Assembly: GCA_951800145.1 (NCBI GenBank) | Contig: CATOJE010000023.1 | Span: 1-48,022, forward strand | DNA: 48,022 bases | Source of the DNA: an uncultured Lachnospiraceae bacterium | Lineage (GTDB): Bacteria; Bacillota; Clostridia; Lachnospirales; Lachnospiraceae | Reading direction: 5' to 3' | In this document: piece after piece, positions 8,561-15,815 of the stretch | How the letters are laid out: every line of letters starts with the position of its first letter | Numbering within the stretch: position 1 is the first letter of the stretch | Program-made: the position numbers and the translations under genes | The notes under the pieces: generated by a model | What the model was told of the DNA's origin: nothing | Database searches by the model: none | What the model saw: the letters and a program-made list of their open reading frames with translations, nothing else

Positions 8561-8585
8561 TTCGCAGATTAAGCCCTTCTGCGAA
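8561..8585. repeat. Left 25-bp inverted repeat flanking the recombinase gene
   Basis: The site reads TTCGCAG, an 11-base spacer ATTAAGCCCTT, then CTGCGAA. Its inverted copy is at 10026-10050 with 23 of 25 positions equal. Short inverted arms around an asymmetric spacer are the usual layout of a tyrosine-recombinase core site. Confidence 0.75.
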
Positions 8586-8620
8586 AATCTCTTAAAATGC
8601 CTGATAATTGCAGCGTTTTT

Positions 8621-9772
8621 TCACGCCGCCTGACCACAAATCTGACCATAAAAATCCAGGAGCATTTCTATCTGCTTCCGCTTGGAATCCATGGTGGGGT
8701 GAACATAGCGGTTCAGCGTAAGCTTCACATCTGCATGTCCCAGAATCTCGCTCAATGCCTTTACGTCCATATTGTTTTCCACACAGTTTGTGGCAAAGGT
8801 ATGGCGCAGGATATGGAAATTGCGGCTGTCGATCTTTGCCTCTCTTAAAAACTTTTGGAAACGATACTGCATAGTCCTGGGATCCAGCGGCTTTTCCCTG
8901 CCAAATATATAGGGCTGTGACTCCTTAAGCTGCATGAGAAGACAAAGCATCTCCGCTGTAATGGGTATGCTTCTCTTGGAGCTCTCACTTTTCGGCTCTG
9001 TCTCTAAAAGGACCGTTTTTGTGCTTCCCTCCGCCACGGCGATTCTCTGTACAGTTCGATTCACTGTTATCGTCATACTCTTTATATCCAGATCCTCCCA
9101 CTGAAGGGCACATAACTCTCCAAGTCGCAGCCCGGTACACAGACACAGCAAAACTGCAATTTTGGACCTGTCTGTCACTTGATAAATATGGGAAAGAAGC
9201 CTTGCCTGTTCTGCCTTAGTCAGGGTTTTTACATTTCCCTTCTTAAGTTTTACAGAAGGCCTCTCCAGCAAAGGCACCCCCGCGGAATAGTTCCTGTTTG
9301 CAAAGCTTAATATCTGGTTGGCTACGCATCCAATGCTTTTCTTCAGGCTTTCCGACAGGTTTTCTTCGGATAAGTGGTCAAAAATCTTTGTACTCAGCTG
9401 AAAAAAGCCAGTGCCGGAAATCTGGCACTGGCCTGCCGCTTTAGCAAGGTGCGTCTGATAAACCGTACGGTATTTCACATAGGTGGAATACTTCCTCCTC
9501 TCTGCCACCTCCCCCAGCCATTCTTCTGCTGCCTGTGCAAATAAGAGCGTAATATGACTGTCAGCTGCCTTCAGCGCCTCCTTTGCATCTTTTACTTCCT
9601 TTTCACAGGTAAGCTCAAATTTGGCTTTAGAAAGCTTTTCCTTTACTGCCTCGTAGGACCGGCTGTAAACAGAGCGATAAATCGATCTGCCCTTATTTTC
9701 GTCAAATACCTTATAGCGCCCTTCCCATCTTCCATCGCTTCTCTTTCGTATATTCTCTCCATGCCTTCCCAT
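8621..9772 (-). CDS. Tyrosine recombinase / integrase
   Basis: A 383-residue site-specific recombinase of the Tn916/phage integrase type. The N-terminal 60 residues are a basic AP2-like arm-binding domain (RWEGRYKVFDENKGR). A helical core-binding domain spans about 70-170 and the catalytic domain runs from 180. All catalytic residues are present: Arg216 in TGLRLGEL, a Lys near 261, His320 and Arg323 in HILRHT, His346 in LGHAD, and nucleophile Tyr356 in LNRYVHP. The start has AAGGAG eight bases upstream. No excisionase, phage or conjugation gene is near. Instead the gene lies between 25-bp inverted repeats and is itself overlapped at its 3' end by a 17-bp direct repeat. It probably acts on those repeats, inverting its own segment, though it could be the remnant of a lost element. 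Confidence 0.93.
   Translation of the reverse strand: MGRHGENIRKRSDGRWEGRYKVFDENKGRSIYRSVYSRSYEAVKEKLSKAKFELTCEKEVKDAKEALKAADSHITLLFAQAAEEWLGEVAERRKYSTYVKYRTVYQTHLAKAAGQCQISGTGFFQLSTKIFDHLSEENLSESLKKSIGCVANQILSFANRNYSAGVPLLERPSVKLKKGNVKTLTKAEQARLLSHIYQVTDRSKIAVLLCLCTGLRLGELCALQWEDLDIKSMTITVNRTVQRIAVAEGSTKTVLLETEPKSESSKRSIPITAEMLCLLMQLKESQPYIFGREKPLDPRTMQYRFQKFLREAKIDSRNFHILRHTFATNCVENNMDVKALSEILGHADVKLTLNRYVHPTMDSKRKQIEMLLDFYGQICGQAA
8631..8647. repeat. Direct repeat copy 1 (possible recombinase arm site)
   Basis: TGACCACAAATCTGACC overlaps the last codons of the recombinase gene. A copy differing at one base lies in the same orientation at 9819-9835, just upstream of the gene. Tyrosine integrases with AP2-like N-termini bind short direct arm repeats, so a binding role is possible. 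Confidence 0.5.
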
Positions 9773-9818
9773 AGTTCTGCTCCTTCCGCTAGAGGATACC
9801 GGATCCCATCCAGGATTT

Positions 9819-9835
9819 TGACCACAAAACTGACC
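9819..9835. repeat. Direct repeat copy 2 (possible recombinase arm site)
   Basis: TGACCACAAAACTGACC differs by one base from the copy at 8631-8647. It lies about 50 bases upstream of the recombinase start codon, where binding could also autoregulate the gene. Confidence 0.5.
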
Positions 9836-9948
9836 CTGAAGTGATGGTTTTCCTCCCTTTTCTTTGGTTCACTGGCTAATTATCACAGCTTGCCGCCTGG
9901 TTAATTTCTCCAAATTGTTGTCAAATTGTTGAAAATTTTTTTAATCTA

Positions 9949-9977
9949 TTGCAAATTTCTCTTAAATCGTGTAAAAT
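9949..9977 (+). promoter_or_regulatory. Outward-facing promoter inside the putative invertible segment
   Basis: TTGCAA and TAAAAT are separated by exactly 17 bases. A second -10-like TATAAT is at 9986-9991. The promoter reads rightward across the inverted repeat at 10026-10050 into the terminator at 10057. If the segment between the repeats inverted, it would lie at about 8634-8662 and read leftward into the dead TnpB gene. The rest of 9773-10026 is AT-rich and holds no gene. Confidence 0.55.
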
Positions 9978-10025
9978 AACGCCGATATAATTTATGTGGA
10001 AATGAAAAAGTTTGATATTTTTTAT

Positions 10026-10050
10026 TTCGCAGAAGGGCTTAATCTATGAA
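10026..10050. repeat. Right 25-bp inverted repeat flanking the recombinase gene
   Basis: TTCGCAGAAGGGCTTAATCT, followed by ATGAA, is the inverted copy of 8561-8585. The spacer is fully conserved and the two mismatches are in the outer right arm. Confidence 0.75.
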
Positions 10051-10056
10051 TTTTTT

Positions 10057-10086
10057 AACAGGCTATTTTTTGACAGCCTGTTTTTT
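10057..10086 (+). terminator. Rho-independent terminator facing the invertible promoter
   Basis: The stem AACAGGCT/AGCCTGTT (10 bases of loop) is followed by a run of T. It lies directly after the right inverted repeat and would end transcripts from the promoter at 9949-9977 after roughly 100 bases. Confidence 0.7.
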
Positions 10087-10102
10087 GTGCTGCTGTGGGA
10101 GC

Positions 10103-10141
10103 CTAGTGTCTTGTCTGGATTATATTCAGCCAAGACACTAG
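10103..10141. repeat. Dispersed palindrome, copy 1
   Basis: CTAGTGTCTTG and CAAGACACTAG form an 11-bp stem, with an inner CTG/CAG pair and an AT-rich core containing ATTATATT. Related copies are at 14350-14376 (half) and 14793-14827 (complete). Such units resemble REP/MITE-like repeats. Confidence 0.7.
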
Positions 10142-10167
10142 TGTACTAGTCCGTCCTCGATTGCCAT

Positions 10168-10230
10168 GAAAAAAGCTCCATAAGTATCCCATGCATTTAT
10201 TTCAGCACAAGATCCTTATGGAGCTTTTTC
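10168..10230. terminator. Long bidirectional terminator hairpin
   Basis: The arms AAAAAGCTCCATAAG and CTTATGGAGCTTTTT pair over 15 bases around a 31-base loop. A/T runs flank the GC-containing stem on both strands. On the minus strand it follows the Rpn remnant and would end its transcript. Confidence 0.7.
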
Positions 10231-10260
10231 ACTTTTTCATATTTTCTACGCCATACTTTC

Positions 10261-11006
10261 TTACCTGCCAAGCGGCTCACCATCTTCCAGTACCTGGCAC
10301 TTTAGTTTCTGATATTGCTCTTTTGTCAACTCCCCATCGCGAAGCATTTTCTCAAGAAGCGCCTCCTGTCCTTTTTTCCAGCCTTCAGCTTTTCCTTCAG
10401 CTCTCCCTTCAGCTTTTCCCTCAGCTTTTCCTTCAATTTTTCCTTCAGCTTTTCCTTCAATTTTTCCTTCAGCTCTCCCCTTTGCTATCCCTTCCTCCCG
10501 CACATAATTCTCCCTGGCAATCTCATCTCTGCGCTTTTTCTGATATCCCTCATACAATACCCGTATCGGATTGCTCAGGCTCATCCTCCTCAGCTCGCGT
10601 ATCGCTTCCTGGATTCCTATATTTTCTGTCTTTATCATCTCCAAATCCTCCTCTGTCTTCGCATTAAAAAATCGGATCCAATCATCTACCGCTCCCTTTC
10701 CGGACAGCTGCTTTTTTAACTCCATTACATGATGCCAGGGGTCTAAAGGTCTAAAATCCGATGTAAGCTTGCTTGCAAGAGGATTTTTGAACTTGAGACC
10801 CGCCAAAAACATGAAAAAGCAGCCCGATAGGGCGGATTTTGAATGTTTTTAGGATTGCGGGAGCATGAAATGCGGAGCAATCCGCGGCATCAAATGGATC
10901 AAAATACCTTTTGACCCCAACATCATTGCATGGGTTTCCAGCACATCGGTGAATTCGTTTCCGTGCTGATCCTTCAGACGGTAAATGCTGTGGTACGCCA
11001 GGCAAT
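10261..11006 (-). pseudogene. Rpn / PD-(D/E)XK nuclease-family remnant
   Basis: The C-terminal part (10261 to about 10797) encodes the typical tail of Rpn-type proteins, from LKFKNPLASK and DPWHHVMELKK through VLYEGYQKKRRDE to a run of repeated EGKAEGK/EGRAEGK units. Upstream, in another frame, about 10918-11006 encodes IYRLKDQHGNEFTDVLETH, which fits the family's core strand before that tail. About 110 bases of unrelated sequence (10802-10912) separate the pieces, and the N-terminal catalytic third is missing. The gene is therefore broken and not a nuclease. The lysine-glutamate-alanine repeats are variable in the family. Rpn proteins promote recombination or phage defence, but this copy is presumed inactive. 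Confidence 0.7.
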
Positions 11007-11285
11007 TTACTGCTGATAATTCTCTTCATAGGCCTGATTCAGCCAGCGGATCCCCTCTAAGATCCCTGCCTCGTCAAAGGAGGTGTCCATCCAGGACTTG
11101 TCCTCCTCCTTAGTGGCGTCAAATCCATAAGGCTCCGGCCAGTGGTAGACGCGAAGGATGATCCGCTCCTCCTCCCCCTCCCCGGCAGCAGCCTTTACCA
11201 TCTTATACCGCATTCCCTGGAAGCTCCCAGTATAGCTTTCCTTTTTCAGATAATTAATGGGCATAAAGCCGCTCCGCTCCAGCAT
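11007..11285 (-). CDS. Small conserved protein of unknown function
   Basis: A 92-residue soluble protein starting MLERSGFMPINYLKKE and containing YTGSFQGMRYKM, LRVYHWPEPYGFDAT and a C-terminal ILEGIRWLNQAYEENY helix. I recall similar small proteins in Lachnospiraceae, but no function is known to me. The pattern (short beta strands, then a helix, acidic overall) suggests a compact single domain. A weak AGGG ribosome site precedes the ATG. It lies 98 bases downstream of polA on the same strand and its stop abuts the Rpn remnant. Confidence 0.65.
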   Translation of the reverse strand: MLERSGFMPINYLKKESYTGSFQGMRYKMVKAAAGEGEEERIILRVYHWPEPYGFDATKEEDKSWMDTSFDEAGILEGIRWLNQAYEENYQQ

Positions 11286-11311
11286 AGTTCCCTGCCCTTT
11301 CCACAGCCTGT

Positions 11312-11392
11312 TGCAAACCTCCCGCAGTCCGGCCTCACTGCAAATCTCCCACAGTCCCGCCTCACTGCAAACCTTCTACCGCCCTACTTCGC
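11312..11392. repeat. 27-bp tandem repeat at the 3' end of polA
   Basis: Three degenerate 27-base units each begin TGCAAA or TGCAAACC and end CCTCAC or TTCGC, at 11312, 11339 and 11366. The third runs into the polA stop and last codons. The repeat may come from slippage copying of the gene end. Confidence 0.55.
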
Positions 11393-14308
11393 CGCAAACC
11401 AGGAGTTTCCCTCCTTAGCCTCCACCTCGAGGGCAACCTTTAAACAGGCGGCATGCTTCATCTTGTCCACCAGGATCTCCTTCACCAGCCCTTCCTCTTC
11501 TTTCCAGGCCTCGATCAAAAGCTCATCGTGAACCTGAAGCACGATCCGGGATTTTAGCCCGCGGCCCCGAAGCTCCTGATCCACGGCAATCATGGCAATC
11601 TTCATAATGTCCGCCGCTGTTCCCTGAATCGGTGAATTCATGGCCACCCGCTCCCCAAAGGAGCGCTGCATGAAGTTAGAGGATTTCAGCTCCGGAATAG
11701 GCCGCCTTCTGCCGTACAGGGTGGACACATATCCCTTCTCCTTCCCCTCTGCCACCAGCCGATCCAGGTACTCCTTTACTCCGGGATAGGTGTGGAAGTA
11801 TTGGTTGATATAATCCTGGGCTTCCTTTCTGGAAACACTTAAGTCCTCCCCCAGCCCAAAGGCGCTGATCCCATAGACGATGCCAAAGTTCACTGCCTTG
11901 GCATTCCTCCGCTGGAGGGGCGTCACCTCTTCTAAGGGAATGTGAAATACCTGGGAGGCTGTGATGGCATGGATATCCTGCGCTGAGCCATAGGCCTGGA
12001 TGAGCCGTTCATCCTCAGACAGAGAGGCCAGGATCCGCAGCTCGATCTGGGAATAGTCCGCATCCACGAATACATACCCTTCCTCCGGCACAAATACCTT
12101 CCGTATCTCCCTTCCCAGCTCCATCCGCACCGGGATATTCTGCAGGTTAGGCTCTGTGCTGCTGATACGCCCGGTGGCAGTGATAGTCTGGTTAAAGGTG
12201 CCGTGAATCCGGCCGTCCGGGCCGATAAATCCGGCCAGGCCCTCCGCGTAGGTGGAATTTAGCTTTGTCAGCTGGCGGTAATCCAGGATCTTCCTCACTG
12301 CCGGCACATCCGGCGCCAGCTTCTCCAGCACATCGGCGGCAGTGGAATACCCGGTCTTGGTCTTCTTCCCACCCTTTAGCTTCATCTTGTCAAAAAGAAT
12401 TTCCCCCAGCTGTTTCGGCGAATTAATGTTAAACCGCTCTCCGCAGTCATCATAGATCTGCTGCTCCAGCTCTCCGATCCGCACCTTCAGCTTATCCCCA
12501 TATTCCTTAAGAGTCTCCTTCTGCACCTTGATTCCCGCTGCTTCCATATGATACAAGCTGTAGATCAGAGGCATCTCGATGGTAAGGAACAGCTCCCACA
12601 TCCCGGTGCGCTCCAACCTTTCCTGCACCTGCCCTGCTATGCGCTGGGTCACATAAGCCATGTAGCAGGCACAGGCAGCCGCCTTCTCCTCCCCCTGAAG
12701 AAGGGCCTGTCCAGGCAAAGCCTTGCCTAAAAGCTCCTTCTGGGATGGCAGGGTTAAGCCGAGGTAATCCCTGGCAAGGCTGTCATACTCATAGCTGCTC
12801 TCCAAAGGATTCAGCAGATAGGCCCCCACCCCGACGTCCATCACCGGAGAGCCATAGTCCAGCTTCAGCAGTGGAAGCAGCTTTTTCAAATCCGGCGCCC
12901 ACACAGAGCCCGGCTCCGCCCTGCTGATAAGCTGGCGGGCCTCCTGCAACAGCCAGGCTCCGGAAATCTCCCCGCCTGCCCGGATGCACACCGTCCATTC
13001 CCCGGAGGACAATGCCAGCCCTGCCGCCTGAAGGGATTTTCCGCCGGTTCCTTCTGCCAAAGAGCCCTTCCCGACCGTTCCTTCTGCCGAAACAGCCCTT
13101 CCTCCAGAGCCTTCTGCCAGAGAGCCCTTCCCGACCGTTCCTTCTGCCAAAGAGCCCTTCCCGGCAGCTCCTTCGCCAGAGCCCTCTGCCGAAGGAAGCA
13201 CCAGGCCGCCATCCTCGCCAAAGGAGAAGGAGAGCTGGCCGCCGGTCCCTCCGTCCGCCTCTGCCCCTTCTTCCGGCGTCTCCTCCAGGCTCTCTTCCCC
13301 GCCTTCCGCCTCTGCGGCCAGAAGCTGCAGGCCCAGAACCACGCCAGCGGGAAGCTTCGCCGCCCGCCTCAGCCACATCTCCCCATCCTTCCGGCTCTCC
13401 ACTACGGTGAAATGCTCCTCTGCCCGTTCCGGATCCAGCTCCTTCTTCTGGAACCGGCCAAGGATGGATCGGAAGCCCATCCGCTTCATAAACTGGTAAG
13501 CCTCCTGGGTATAAAGGTCTGTAATCCTCCCATCCTCATAAGAGAATTCAATCCCGCAGTCAATGCAGATCCGGGCTAAATCCTTGCTCATCTGAGCCAT
13601 ATCATAATGCTCCTCCAGGGCCTTCTTCGCCCTAGGAGGCCGAATCTCCTCCAGGTGGGCATGGGCATTCTCGATGCTTCCATAGGCGGTAATGATGGCT
13701 GTGGCCGTCTTCTCCCCGATAGAGGGAACACCGGGGATATTATCCGAGGCATCCCCCATCAGGGCCTTCACATCGATAAATTCCTCTGGGGTCACCTGAT
13801 ATTCCCGCTTCACATCCTCAGGATAATAGTCGTGAACCTCGGTCACACCCCGGCTTGTTTTGGGAATACGGATCTTAATCCGCTCATCCGCCAGCTGCAA
13901 AAGATCCCGGTCCCCGGAGAGCACTGACACCTCTAACCCCTTCGCCTGCCCCCTTTTCGCCACGGTACCCAGGATATCATCCGCCTCATATCCGGCCATG
14001 GTAAGCACCGGAATCTTCATAGCCCCAAGGGCCTCCTTGATAAGGGGAACCTGCTCTAAAAGCTCCCCGGGCATGGGCTTCCTGGTACCCTTGTACCCTT
14101 CATACATCTTATGGCGGAAGGTTGGCTCCTTTAAGTCAAAGGCCACCGCCAGATACTCCGGCTTCTCCTCATCCAGAATCTTAAACATAATATTCAAAAA
14201 ACCATAAACCGCGTTTGTATGAAGCCCCTCCGAATTAGTCAAATCCGGCACTCCATAAAAAGCGCGGTTTAAAATGCTGTGTCCATCAATTAATACCAGT
14301 TTTTCCAT
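11384..14308 (-). CDS. polA: DNA polymerase I
   Basis: A 974-residue DNA polymerase I, used for Okazaki-fragment processing and repair. The N-terminal 5' nuclease domain shows GYEADDILG, GDRDLLQLAD and GDASDNIPGVPSIGEKTA (residues 1-290). The middle 3'-5' exonuclease domain lacks the acidic Exo motifs, so proofreading is probably absent, as in other Firmicutes. The polymerase domain has motif A DYSQIELRILA, motif B RRNAKAVNFGIVYG and motif C QVHDELLIE. Between the nuclease and the degenerate exonuclease region lies an unusual Gly/Ala/Ser/Glu linker with 10-residue repeats (about residues 377-420). The start is ATG 14308 (AAAGGA before it). The preceding in-frame codons up to 14347 are not family-like. 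Confidence 0.97.
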   Translation of the reverse strand: MEKLVLIDGHSILNRAFYGVPDLTNSEGLHTNAVYGFLNIMFKILDEEKPEYLAVAFDLKEPTFRHKMYEGYKGTRKPMPGELLEQVPLIKEALGAMKIPVLTMAGYEADDILGTVAKRGQAKGLEVSVLSGDRDLLQLADERIKIRIPKTSRGVTEVHDYYPEDVKREYQVTPEEFIDVKALMGDASDNIPGVPSIGEKTATAIITAYGSIENAHAHLEEIRPPRAKKALEEHYDMAQMSKDLARICIDCGIEFSYEDGRITDLYTQEAYQFMKRMGFRSILGRFQKKELDPERAEEHFTVVESRKDGEMWLRRAAKLPAGVVLGLQLLAAEAEGGEESLEETPEEGAEADGGTGGQLSFSFGEDGGLVLPSAEGSGEGAAGKGSLAEGTVGKGSLAEGSGGRAVSAEGTVGKGSLAEGTGGKSLQAAGLALSSGEWTVCIRAGGEISGAWLLQEARQLISRAEPGSVWAPDLKKLLPLLKLDYGSPVMDVGVGAYLLNPLESSYEYDSLARDYLGLTLPSQKELLGKALPGQALLQGEEKAAACACYMAYVTQRIAGQVQERLERTGMWELFLTIEMPLIYSLYHMEAAGIKVQKETLKEYGDKLKVRIGELEQQIYDDCGERFNINSPKQLGEILFDKMKLKGGKKTKTGYSTAADVLEKLAPDVPAVRKILDYRQLTKLNSTYAEGLAGFIGPDGRIHGTFNQTITATGRISSTEPNLQNIPVRMELGREIRKVFVPEEGYVFVDADYSQIELRILASLSEDERLIQAYGSAQDIHAITASQVFHIPLEEVTPLQRRNAKAVNFGIVYGISAFGLGEDLSVSRKEAQDYINQYFHTYPGVKEYLDRLVAEGKEKGYVSTLYGRRRPIPELKSSNFMQRSFGERVAMNSPIQGTAADIMKIAMIAVDQELRGRGLKSRIVLQVHDELLIEAWKEEEGLVKEILVDKMKHAACLKVALEVEAKEGNSWFAAK
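13051..13180. repeat. 30-bp in-frame tandem repeat within polA
   Basis: Units beginning CTTCTGCC recur at 13051, 13081, 13111 and 13141, with a partial unit at 13171. On the coding strand they give decapeptides of the type EGTVGKGSLA. The period is a multiple of three, so copy-number changes would keep the frame. Confidence 0.85.
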
Positions 14309-14349
14309 AGACTGTCCTTTCTTAGAAGATCTGCCGTTACTATTCACAG

Positions 14350-14376
14350 CTAGTGTCTTGGCTGAATATAATACAG
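14350..14376. repeat. Dispersed palindrome, copy 2 (one arm and core)
   Basis: CTAGTGTCTTGGCTGAATAT, continuing AATACAG, matches the reverse complement of copy 1 through the core. The second arm is missing. It lies between polA and the zinc-finger gene. Confidence 0.65.
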
Positions 14377-14379
14377 ACT

Positions 14380-14718
14380 TCAGGGGCGGATCCAGATACG
14401 AAGCTGCAGCAGTATCGTGGACAAAAGCCCCATACCTGCCAATGTATTCACTGCATAATAAATAATTTTCATCAGCCGGTACATGTGCACCTGCTGGTAG
14501 GAAGCCTCCAGAACCTGCTCCAGCTCTCCTTTTATATTATAATTGCCTGTCTCCTCCTCCAGGTGCCGCAGTCCGGCTGCCACCGTAAAGTAAATCTCCA
14601 GCTCCTCCTGGCAGCCAGGGCAGGACTCCACATGCTCCAGAAACTCCTCCAGCACCGGCTCCGGCAGTTCATCTTCAATGTAAGGCGTGACCAGACGTTC
14701 GGCATCACGGCAGTTCAT
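14380..14718 (-). CDS. Orphan zinc-finger (zf-HC2) membrane protein, anti-sigma-like
   Basis: A 112-residue protein. Residues 1-45 hold the zf-HC2 pattern MNCRDAERLVTPYIEDELP with HVESCPGC (H-x3-C-x2-C), the zinc-binding anti-sigma domain of the ZAS family. A short linker follows and then one hydrophobic segment near the C-terminus (YAVNTLAGMGLLSTILLQL). The start is ATG 14718, with a perfect AAAGGAGG seven bases upstream. Anti-sigma factors normally sit next to an ECF sigma gene, and none is visible within several kilobases on either side. It is enclosed by two copies of a dispersed palindrome. It may regulate a distant sigma factor or have another zinc-sensing role. Confidence 0.75.
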   Translation of the reverse strand: MNCRDAERLVTPYIEDELPEPVLEEFLEHVESCPGCQEELEIYFTVAAGLRHLEEETGNYNIKGELEQVLEASYQQVHMYRLMKIIYYAVNTLAGMGLLSTILLQLRIWIRP

Positions 14719-14792
14719 TCCAGCACCTCCTTTGGATTTAAAACCATTCCTGTTCACAACCCCGCTAGGCTATGAACCGTCACTTACATGCG

Positions 14793-14827
14793 AGTGTCTT
14801 GACTGAATATAATCCAGTCAAGACACT
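14793..14827. repeat. Dispersed palindrome, copy 3 (complete)
   Basis: AGTGTCTTGACTG pairs perfectly with CAGTCAAGACACT around the core AATATAATC. It is the most perfect of the three copies and lies in the gap between the zinc-finger and nuclease genes. Confidence 0.75.
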
Positions 14828-14866
14828 AACTCGATCATACACGAAGCAGACAGCTAATACATCTCC

Positions 14867-15751
14867 CTACTCCGCCACCAGCCAGCTCTCCCCCGTCTCA
14901 TAATCGATCCCGATCCCCGGTTGTACATTATAGGCATAGATGAAGAAGCAAACCCCTTCCCCCTCATCCTCCACCGACCTCCCTTCCATGAAAACGCCGT
15001 CCGCCACCAGGTTATCCCCGGTAAATACCGGGGTCACCCGGTACATTACATGATTCCCGGTTTCCTTCACATACTCTGCCACCAGATTTTCGAAGGGAAG
15101 CATCCCGTCTACATTCAGATAGCGGGTGCCGGTGATAAGATTTTTCTCATTGGCATTCTCCCCGGTAAGCTGGAAGCCGATCAGGTGGCACCGGTTATAC
15201 AGCTGATTCCCGTCCACGATATCATACTTGGCTGTCTGCCAGCCAGTGGGCTTTACCGAGCTGATGGAGCCCCGCTTTTCTGTGGGCATCAGATCCTGAC
15301 CCACGCTGGCAAAGGCCGGGCCGCATCGGCCCAGGGCGTCCAGAGGACTGTAGTACTCAAAGGACTGGGCTGTTATCTCCTCCTCTGTAAATAAGGGCTG
15401 ATTCCCGTTCACCAGGACTGCAGCCTCCCCGGAATATTCCGGGATGTTTTCTATATCCGGCCAGCTCTCCAGCCCTGCAAGGGGGCTGCCGGCCTCTCCA
15501 TTCCCCAGGCTTTTCCCAGCCTCCTGCCCCCAGCCGGCTCCGCCCTGTCCTTCTCCCCCGTCTTCCAGATATCCCTGGAAGGCTTCTCCGGTCAGCTGCT
15601 CCATCACAGGTATCAGCTGATCCAGAAGGGGGGAATGGATCACCGACTGGATCCCGATTAAAACCGCCAGAATCACACCGAGGATCACCGGGGTGCGCTT
15701 TTTATTTTTATGGTTTATGCGCTTGTGATTGGAATCTGTCTTCTTTGGCAT
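14867..15751 (-). CDS. Secreted DNA/RNA non-specific endonuclease
   Basis: A 294-residue exported nuclease. The N-terminus is basic (MPKKTDSNHKRINHKNKKR), then a hydrophobic helix at about 22-38 acts as signal anchor. A low-complexity Gly/Glu linker follows, and the nuclease domain starts near residue 130. The catalytic region YNRCHLIGFQLTGENANEKN matches the beta-beta-alpha-metal NucA/EndA family, with His in CHLIG and the metal-binding Asn in GENANEKN. The usual DRGH is NRCH here, as in many Firmicute members. GGAGGC before the ATG at 15751 supports the start over an upstream frame extension. The family degrades external DNA or takes part in DNA uptake. Competence genes are not visible here, so scavenging is equally likely. 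Confidence 0.85.
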   Translation of the reverse strand: MPKKTDSNHKRINHKNKKRTPVILGVILAVLIGIQSVIHSPLLDQLIPVMEQLTGEAFQGYLEDGGEGQGGAGWGQEAGKSLGNGEAGSPLAGLESWPDIENIPEYSGEAAVLVNGNQPLFTEEEITAQSFEYYSPLDALGRCGPAFASVGQDLMPTEKRGSISSVKPTGWQTAKYDIVDGNQLYNRCHLIGFQLTGENANEKNLITGTRYLNVDGMLPFENLVAEYVKETGNHVMYRVTPVFTGDNLVADGVFMEGRSVEDEGEGVCFFIYAYNVQPGIGIDYETGESWLVAE

Positions 15752-15815
15752 AAAAGCCTCCTCTGTGCTTGTCCTATCCAAAAAGGACAAGCTTTATTTC
15801 TGTCCGCAATCTGAC

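Noticed and set aside
9643-9825. Small minus-strand open frame before the recombinase
   Set aside because: It overlaps the recombinase start in another frame and has no ribosome site or family likeness.
8561-10050. Integrated prophage or conjugative element
   Set aside because: Only the recombinase is present, with no excisionase, replication or structural genes, and the flanking repeats are inverted rather than direct.
12789-13376. Arg/Gly-rich open frame overlapping polA on the same strand
   Set aside because: It is out of frame with polA and reads its GC-rich repeat linker, with low-complexity text.
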